The notes under the pieces were generated by a model. The model searched no databases, was not told where the DNA came from, and was given only the letters and a program-made list of their open reading frames with translations. Positions 58,237-64,000 of a stretch of 64,000 nt of DNA are shown in pieces. How positions within the stretch are numbered: position 1 is the first letter of the stretch; the number at the start of each line of letters is the position of its first letter. Position numbers and translations under genes: made by a program. This stretch comes from Rhizobium bangladeshense (GTDB lineage Bacteria > Pseudomonadota > Alphaproteobacteria > Rhizobiales > Rhizobiaceae): contig NZ_CP071613.1 of the NCBI RefSeq assembly GCF_017357245.1, forward strand, positions 496,001 through 560,000, in the 5' to 3' direction.

Positions 58237-61200
58237 ATGTTACTCTCTGCGAAGCAGGGTGCGCTCAGCACCCCACCCCGGATCTATTATGTCAACCCGC
58301 TACTTCTCCAAGGCATCGATGCATGGCGCGAGGTTTTCGACCACGCGGCCGATACCGGTTTCGGCCATGTTCTGACGGCGCCGCTCTTCGACCGGGGCGG
58401 AGAACGGAGCGTTTTTACCTTCCAGGACTTCGATCGTCTCGATCCTGCATTGCAGATCGGAAGCGCGGTCGACGATGGGATATCGCGTCTGGCCGAGGCC
58501 GCTGAGAAGAGCCGCGTCGGCCTGATGATGGACCTGATGCTCGACGGGAGAGTCGGCGACGCGCAAGCGGGCTCTCGTCCGGTCGATCCTCGGCGCTCGC
58601 CGCTCGATCCGGCGGAGCCGATGAACACGATCGGCTCCGAGCGGCAATCGCAATTGCTTGGGGAGTGGACCGAACGGCTTTGGCGGCTGTCCGAGCTCGG
58701 CCTCTCCGGCTATCGGGTGCTCGGAATCGATCGAGTCGCCGCTGAGCTTTTGAAATCGCTGATTGCGGCGGTGCGCGAGAAGGCGGAAGCCCAATTCCTC
58801 GCCTGGACGCCCGGCACCGATTTTGCTGTGAGGACAGCGATCGCGGATGCAGGTTTCGATGGATGTTTTTCATCGATGGCCTGGTGGGATCTCGACGAGA
58901 GATGGTTCGTCGAGGAGCATCGCGTCCAACAGCCGCTCGGCTGGCAGGTCGCCTTTCCCGAGCCGCCATTCGCAAAGCGGATCGCGCACGGGACCGAGAG
59001 CCGCGAAATTCTCGAGCGGCGCGCCGTCAGAGCGCTGCGCCTCGCCGCTTCGCTCGGCGGGGGCCTCATGGTTCCCATGGGTTTCGAATATGGTGCGGCT
59101 ACACCGCTCGATCCGACCCACGGCGATGGCTCGGGCTTGCGGAGGCTGCGCCATGATCTCGCCTTCGACATCTCTTCCGAAATACGCGTCGCCAATGCAG
59201 AGATCGGCAAAGCCGGCCACGCGCGCGCCCCATCGCTTCGCCTGATCCGCAACGCCAATGGGCCGGTTTCGGCGCTCGTGCAATCCGAGGAGCAGGACCT
59301 TCGCAACGCATCGAATGTGCGGTTTGTCCTGATTAACAGGGATCTCAGGAGAAGCGCATCCGCGCCGATGACGGCACTTCGCGAGGCTGCCTCCGGTTAT
59401 CTTCCCGCCGCCGCCGATGGCGCGGTCCTGCGCCTGCGGGCAGGGGAGACGCGGATCATCGAGGCCAAAGCGCCCGCGCCAATCGAATCCCGGCCCGCCT
59501 TCGACGTTGAGCAGGCGATCACCTCGCCGCGGCTTGCCATTGAAAACATCATGCCGCGGGTCGATGACGGACGCTTCCCCGTCAAGCGCGTGGTCGGCGA
59601 GACCGTCACCGTCGAGGCCGACATATTCGCAGACGGCCACGACCCGATCGCGGCCGTGCTGCTGTGGCGGCCGCACGATGCCATGGCCGAGTGGAGCGAG
59701 GCCGAGATGCAGCTGGTCGAGAACGACCGCTGGCGCGCCGAGTTCCTGCTGGAGCGCATCGGCCGCTACGAATTCGCGGTTGAAGCGTGGAAGAATCCGT
59801 TCGCGATCTTCCGCTACGAGCTGACCAAGAAGAACGATGCCAGGCTGGATCTGAAGCTGGAGCTTCAGGAGGGATTGACTCTCGTCCGCGCCGCGAAGGC
59901 CGAGGCGCCGGCGGCACTCGGCGCCGACTTGCAGGCGGTCATCGACAGTCTTGAAAATGCGTCGGATGCCGAGCGCACAGCAATCCTGCTCGATCCAGAA
60001 ACCTCAGAGCTGATGAACAAGGCTGACAGGCGGCCTTTCCGGCTACGCTCAACGACAAGCGCCGTCGATGCCGAACGCAAGTCGGCTGCCTTCGCGAGCT
60101 GGTACCAGATTTTCCCGCGCTCGCAGAGCGGTGATCCGAACCGACATGGCACATTTGACGACGTCATCCCAAGGCTGCCGGATATCCGGGACATGGGCTT
60201 CGACGTGCTGTACTTCCCGCCGATCCATCCGATCGGGATGACCAACCGAAAGGGGCGCAACAACAGCCTGAAGGCAGCACCGGGCGATCCCGGAAGCCCC
60301 TATGCCATTGGCTCCGAGCACGGCGGCCATGACGCTATCCATCCGGAACTCGGCGATTTTGAGGATTTCGGCCGGCTGGTCGAGGAGGCGGGCCGGCATG
60401 GGCTGGAAATCGCACTCGACCTTGCGATCCAGGCCTCCCCGGATCATCCCTGGCTGACGGAACATCCCGGTTGGTTCGACTGGCGGCCCGACGGTACGAT
60501 CAAATACGCCGAGAACCCGCCGAAAAAATACGAGGACATCGTCAATGTTGACTTCTATACGAAAGACGCGCTGCCCTCTCTATGGGTGGAGCTCAGGGAT
60601 ATCGTCCAGCTTTGGGTCGATCAGGGCGTCAAGCTGTTTCGCGTCGACAATCCGCACACCAAGCCTTTTCCGTTCTGGGAATGGCTGATCGGCGACATCA
60701 GGGCGCGCCACCCCGAGGTCGTTTTCCTATCGGAAGCCTTCACCAAACCAAAGGTCATGTACCGATTGGCGAAGATCGGCTTCTCCCAGTCCTATACGTA
60801 CTTCACCTGGCGCAATACGAAGTGGGAGCTCGAGCAATATATGCGGGAGCTGACCGAGACGGCGCCGAAGGAATTCTTCCGCCCGCATTTCTTCGTCAAC
60901 ACGCATGACATCAATCCGGATTTCCTTCAGAACGCACCGCGCCCGGCCTTTCTGATCCGCGCTGCACTCGCCGCGACGCTTTCCGGGCTGTGGGGCGTTT
61001 ATAACGGTTTCGAACTTTGCGAGGGGCGTCCCGATGCCAAGCGCAAGGAATATGCCGACAGCGAGAAATATGAGATCCGCGCCTGGGATTACGACCGGCC
61101 TGGCAACATCATTGCCGAAATCCGAATGCTGAACCGTATCCGGAACGAAAACACCGCGCTGCATTCGCATCTCGGGCTAACGCTGCTGAACGCCTGGAAC

Positions 61201-61464
61201 GAAAACATTCTGTTCTTCGAGAAGGCGAGCCGCGCCCGCGACAATGTCCTGCTGATCGCGATCAGCCTCGATCCGCATCATTTTCAGGAAAGCAATGTCG
61301 AGCTGCCGCTGTGGAAATGGGGGCTTGGAGACGGCGGCGCGCTCGACGCCGAGGATTTGGTCACGGGGCACCGGTTCAGGTGGAACGGCAAATGGCAGAG
61401 AGTGAGTTTCAATCCTCAGATCCTGCCCTTTGCGATCTGGCGCGTTCGCGCAGCGGAGGCATGA
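58237..61464 (+). CDS. glgE: alpha-1,4-glucan:maltose-1-phosphate maltosyltransferase with extra N-terminal module
   Basis: A 1075-residue protein. The C-terminal 640 residues are GlgE, a GH13-type enzyme that transfers maltose from maltose-1-phosphate onto alpha-glucan. Visible are the N-terminal beta domain (VDDGRFPVKRVVGETVTVEA), WYQIFPRS, FPPIHPIGMTNRKGRNN, the nucleophile Asp804 (LFRVDNPHTKPF) and acid Glu833 (VVFLSEAFTKPKV). The first 430 residues resemble a decayed GH13 barrel (IYYVNPLLLQGIDAWREVFD) without recognisable catalytic residues. Starts at a GTG (58180) or the ATG at 58237 are possible; the latter has GAGG at good spacing. It is followed at once by treS. Confidence 0.92.
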   Translation: MLLSAKQGALSTPPRIYYVNPLLLQGIDAWREVFDHAADTGFGHVLTAPLFDRGGERSVFTFQDFDRLDPALQIGSAVDDGISRLAEAAEKSRVGLMMDLMLDGRVGDAQAGSRPVDPRRSPLDPAEPMNTIGSERQSQLLGEWTERLWRLSELGLSGYRVLGIDRVAAELLKSLIAAVREKAEAQFLAWTPGTDFAVRTAIADAGFDGCFSSMAWWDLDERWFVEEHRVQQPLGWQVAFPEPPFAKRIAHGTESREILERRAVRALRLAASLGGGLMVPMGFEYGAATPLDPTHGDGSGLRRLRHDLAFDISSEIRVANAEIGKAGHARAPSLRLIRNANGPVSALVQSEEQDLRNASNVRFVLINRDLRRSASAPMTALREAASGYLPAAADGAVLRLRAGETRIIEAKAPAPIESRPAFDVEQAITSPRLAIENIMPRVDDGRFPVKRVVGETVTVEADIFADGHDPIAAVLLWRPHDAMAEWSEAEMQLVENDRWRAEFLLERIGRYEFAVEAWKNPFAIFRYELTKKNDARLDLKLELQEGLTLVRAAKAEAPAALGADLQAVIDSLENASDAERTAILLDPETSELMNKADRRPFRLRSTTSAVDAERKSAAFASWYQIFPRSQSGDPNRHGTFDDVIPRLPDIRDMGFDVLYFPPIHPIGMTNRKGRNNSLKAAPGDPGSPYAIGSEHGGHDAIHPELGDFEDFGRLVEEAGRHGLEIALDLAIQASPDHPWLTEHPGWFDWRPDGTIKYAENPPKKYEDIVNVDFYTKDALPSLWVELRDIVQLWVDQGVKLFRVDNPHTKPFPFWEWLIGDIRARHPEVVFLSEAFTKPKVMYRLAKIGFSQSYTYFTWRNTKWELEQYMRELTETAPKEFFRPHFFVNTHDINPDFLQNAPRPAFLIRAALAATLSGLWGVYNGFELCEGRPDAKRKEYADSEKYEIRAWDYDRPGNIIAEIRMLNRIRNENTALHSHLGLTLLNAWNENILFFEKASRARDNVLLIAISLDPHHFQESNVELPLWKWGLGDGGALDAEDLVTGHRFRWNGKWQRVSFNPQILPFAIWRVRAAEA

Positions 61465-64000
61465 ATGGACACGATGAATCCCGATAGCGTTGATCCGCTG
61501 CTCTGGTACAAAGACGCGATCATCTACCAGCTGCACATCAAGTCGTTCTACGACGCCAATGGCGATGGTGTCGGCGATTTTGCGGGCCTGCACCAGAAGC
61601 TGGATCACGTCGCAGCGCTCGGCGTCAACGCCATCTGGCTTTTGCCTTTCTTTCCCTCGCCGCGCCGCGACGACGGTTACGACATCGCCGATTACGGCAA
61701 TGTCAGCCCGGACTACGGGACCATGGAGGATTTCCGCGCCTTCGTCGAAGCCGCCCATCGACGCAATATCCGCGTCATCATCGAGCTCGTCATCAACCAC
61801 ACCTCCGACCAGCATCCCTGGTTCCAGCGCGCGCGCCATGCACCTGCAGGATCGCCGGAGCGGGATTTCTATGTCTGGTCGGACAGCGATCAGAAATTCC
61901 CGGAAACACGCATCATCTTCCTCGATACGGAAAAGTCGAACTGGACATGGGATGCGGTCGCCGGCGCCTATTACTGGCACCGCTTCTATTCCCACCAGCC
62001 GGATCTCAATTTCGACAGCCCACTCGTCATGGAAGAGCTGCTGAAGGTGATGCGCTTCTGGCTGGAAACCGGTATTGACGGTTTCCGCCTCGATGCGATC
62101 CCCTACCTCGTCGAACGCGAGGGAACGATCAACGAAAACCTTCCCGAGACCCATGCGATCCTCAAGCGCATCCGCGCCGCCCTCGACGCCACTCATCCTG
62201 GAGTGATGCTGCTTGCAGAGGCCAATCAATGGCCGGAGGATACGCGCGAATATTTCGGCGAAGGCGACGAATGCCACATGGCGTTCCACTTCCCGCTGAT
62301 GCCGCGAATGTACATGGCGATCGCGAAGGAGGACCGCTTCCCGATCACCGACATCCTGCGCCAGACGCCTGAGATTCCCGAGAATTGCCAATGGGCGATC
62401 TTCCTGCGCAATCACGATGAGCTGACGCTTGAGATGGTGACCGACGCCGAGCGAGACTATCTCTGGGAGACCTATGCTTCCGACAAGCGCGCCCGCATCA
62501 ATCTCGGCATCAGGCGGCGCCTGGCGCCGCTGATGGAGCGCGACCGCCGGCGCATCGAGCTGATGAACGCGCTTCTGCTGTCGATGCCGGGGACGCCTGT
62601 GATCTATTACGGCGACGAGATCGGCATGGGCGACAACATCTATCTCGGCGACCGGGACGGGGTGCGGACGCCGATGCAATGGTCACCCGACCGCAATGGC
62701 GGCTTTTCCCGGACGGACCCGGCGCGCCTCGTTCTGCCGCTTATCGCCGATCCGCTCTACGGTTTCGAGGCCGTCAATGTAGAAGCCCAGAGCACCGATG
62801 CTCATTCACTGCTCAACTGGACTCGAAAGATGCTGGCGCTGCGCGGCAAACATCCGGCCTTCGGGCGCGGCTCGTTGCGTTTCCTCTCGCCTGAGAACCG
62901 CAAGATCCTGGCTTATCTCAGGGAATATGACGGCGAGACGCTGATGTGCGTCGCAAACCTCTCACGACTGCCCCAGGCGGTCGAACTCGACCTCTCAGCC
63001 TTCGAGGGGCGCGTGCCGATTGAATTGACGGGCATGTCGCCCTTTCCGCCGATCGGACAATTGACGTATCTCCTGACGTTGCCGCCTTATGGCTTCTTCT
63101 GGTTTCAGCTGGAGGCGGATGCCGATCCGCCGGCATGGCGCACCGCGCCGCCGGAACAGCTTCCGGATCTCGTAACGATGGTTCTCCGCCGCGGCCTGCT
63201 CGATCTCGTCGATGAGCCGCGGCTGGGACATGCCCTCAGCAACGACATTTTGCCTGCCTATCTCGCCAGGCGGCGCTGGTTCGGAGCGAAGGATCAGCCG
63301 CTTCAGACGGCGCGGCTCGTCTCCGCCACCCCGATCCCCTATGCCGATGGCGTCGTTCTTGGCGAATTGGAAGTAGTGCTGCCCGATCACAGCGAATCCT
63401 ACCAGTTGCCGTTGACGGTCGCCTGGGACGATGCACATCCCTCGGCGCTGACCCAACAGCTTGCCCTTGGGCGGGTTCGCCAGGGAAGGCGCGTCGGCTT
63501 CCTGACGGACGGGTTTGCCCTCGAGCCGATGGCCCGTGGCATCCTACGCGGGCTTGCCGACCGCTCGCGCATTACCGGGCGTACAGGTACTCTCGAATTT
63601 CTCGGCACGGAGCGGCTCGATCGTCTCCAGGTCACCGACGATATGCCGGTCCATTGGCTCTCCGCCGAACAATCCAACAGCTCGCTGATCGTCGGCGACG
63701 TCGCGATGATCAAGTTGATCAGGCATATTTTCCCGGGCGTTCATCCGGAGGTCGAGATGACGCGGTTTCTCACCCGCGCCGGCTACGACCACACCGCGCC
63801 GCTGCTCGGGGAAGTTGCGCACACCGATTCCAGCGGGCGCCGCTCGACCTTGATCATCGTCCAGGGTGCGATCCGCAATCAAGGCGACGCCTGGAACTGG
63901 ATGCTGAACAATCTGCGCCGCGCCGCCGACGAACTTGTACTGAACGACCCGGCGGTCGAACCTGGCGACGACGTCTTCCAGTCGCTGATCAGCTTCGTTG
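61465..64000 (+). CDS. treS: trehalose synthase-maltokinase fusion, N-terminal part
   Basis: The frame is open to the window end: 845 residues are visible, and the gene continues beyond. Residues 1-550 are trehalose synthase (GH13), which interconverts trehalose and maltose. They contain YQLHIKSFYDANGDGVGDF, the nucleophile Asp210 (GFRLDAIPYL), acid Glu252 (LLAEANQWPED) and the transition-state Asp318 (LRNHDE). From about residue 570 the protein continues into a maltokinase domain (LPAYLARRRWFGAKDQPL), which makes maltose-1-phosphate for GlgE. The ATG is one base after the glgE stop. TreS-maltokinase plus GlgE is the complete GlgE pathway from trehalose to alpha-glucan; a branching enzyme gene is expected just beyond the window. 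Confidence 0.94.
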   Translation, partial: MDTMNPDSVDPLLWYKDAIIYQLHIKSFYDANGDGVGDFAGLHQKLDHVAALGVNAIWLLPFFPSPRRDDGYDIADYGNVSPDYGTMEDFRAFVEAAHRRNIRVIIELVINHTSDQHPWFQRARHAPAGSPERDFYVWSDSDQKFPETRIIFLDTEKSNWTWDAVAGAYYWHRFYSHQPDLNFDSPLVMEELLKVMRFWLETGIDGFRLDAIPYLVEREGTINENLPETHAILKRIRAALDATHPGVMLLAEANQWPEDTREYFGEGDECHMAFHFPLMPRMYMAIAKEDRFPITDILRQTPEIPENCQWAIFLRNHDELTLEMVTDAERDYLWETYASDKRARINLGIRRRLAPLMERDRRRIELMNALLLSMPGTPVIYYGDEIGMGDNIYLGDRDGVRTPMQWSPDRNGGFSRTDPARLVLPLIADPLYGFEAVNVEAQSTDAHSLLNWTRKMLALRGKHPAFGRGSLRFLSPENRKILAYLREYDGETLMCVANLSRLPQAVELDLSAFEGRVPIELTGMSPFPPIGQLTYLLTLPPYGFFWFQLEADADPPAWRTAPPEQLPDLVTMVLRRGLLDLVDEPRLGHALSNDILPAYLARRRWFGAKDQPLQTARLVSATPIPYADGVVLGELEVVLPDHSESYQLPLTVAWDDAHPSALTQQLALGRVRQGRRVGFLTDGFALEPMARGILRGLADRSRITGRTGTLEFLGTERLDRLQVTDDMPVHWLSAEQSNSSLIVGDVAMIKLIRHIFPGVHPEVEMTRFLTRAGYDHTAPLLGEVAHTDSSGRRSTLIIVQGAIRNQGDAWNWMLNNLRRAADELVLNDPAVEPGDDVFQSLISFV

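Overview
The window reads as DNA of a Rhizobium-type alphaproteobacterium, most like the R. leguminosarum/R. etli group. The grounds are the GC-rich, densely packed coding; a groESL pair carrying a CIRCE element; a promoter of the type used by the alphaproteobacterial general stress sigma factor EcfG; many ABC sugar importers aimed at plant cell-wall sugars; a YdiJ-type dehydrogenase; and a GlgE/TreS-maltokinase trehalose-glycogen set. I see no replication genes, rRNA, tRNA, CRISPR array, phage or complete insertion sequence, so I cannot say whether this is chromosome or a large plasmid.

Layout. 1-4205 (minus): a five-gene catabolic run (M20 deacylase, D-2-hydroxyacid dehydrogenase, cupin, aldehyde dehydrogenase, and the start of an isopropylmalate/tartrate-dehydrogenase-like gene), with a two-domain GNAT acetyltransferase divergent from it. 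5374-8593: two small unknown proteins, a LysR regulator and an HPP/CBS membrane protein. 8674-14256 (minus): ydiJ, a small unknown protein, groEL and groES. 14437-18790 (plus): an EcfG-type promoter, four small stress-type proteins (one DUF2934, one HD-domain) and a REC-PAS-PAS-PAS histidine kinase. 18907-20826: a scar of gene fragments (HIT-like 5' end, DUF2264 3' end) beside a complete RHH/ParE-type toxin-antitoxin pair.

20833-26509: a LacI regulator and a divergent alpha-L-fucosidase plus ABC importer operon that lacks an ATPase gene; both promoters carry the palindrome GAACCGGTTC. 26706-29796: a periplasmic sugar-binding protein followed directly by a chemoreceptor, with no transporter. 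29930-32434: a decayed ferric-reductase-like fragment, a divergent monooxygenase/MarR pair and a DUF3422 gene. 32732-45935: a pectin or rhamnogalacturonan oligosaccharide region. It holds a binding protein divergent from an operon of an unrecognised 840-residue enzyme, GH105, GH28, UgpC-type ATPase and two permeases, then ROK, AraC and LacI regulators. Two near-identical 16-bp palindromes lie in the divergent promoter.

46318-52288: a TetR regulator and a divergent RND efflux operon with two lipoprotein adaptors. 52451-57957: a very small ORF, an NCS1 permease, a DUF4272 protein, CorA, a phosphotransferase and a metallo-beta-lactamase-fold hydrolase. 58237-64000: GlgE with an extra N-terminal module, and the start of a TreS-maltokinase fusion that runs off the window. 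Together these turn trehalose into maltose, maltose-1-phosphate and then alpha-glucan.

The main themes are plant-derived oligosaccharide uptake under local repressors and a stress module in which groESL and small stress genes share one intergenic control region. Starts given here are often inside a longer open frame; they were chosen by Shine-Dalgarno sequence and family N-termini.
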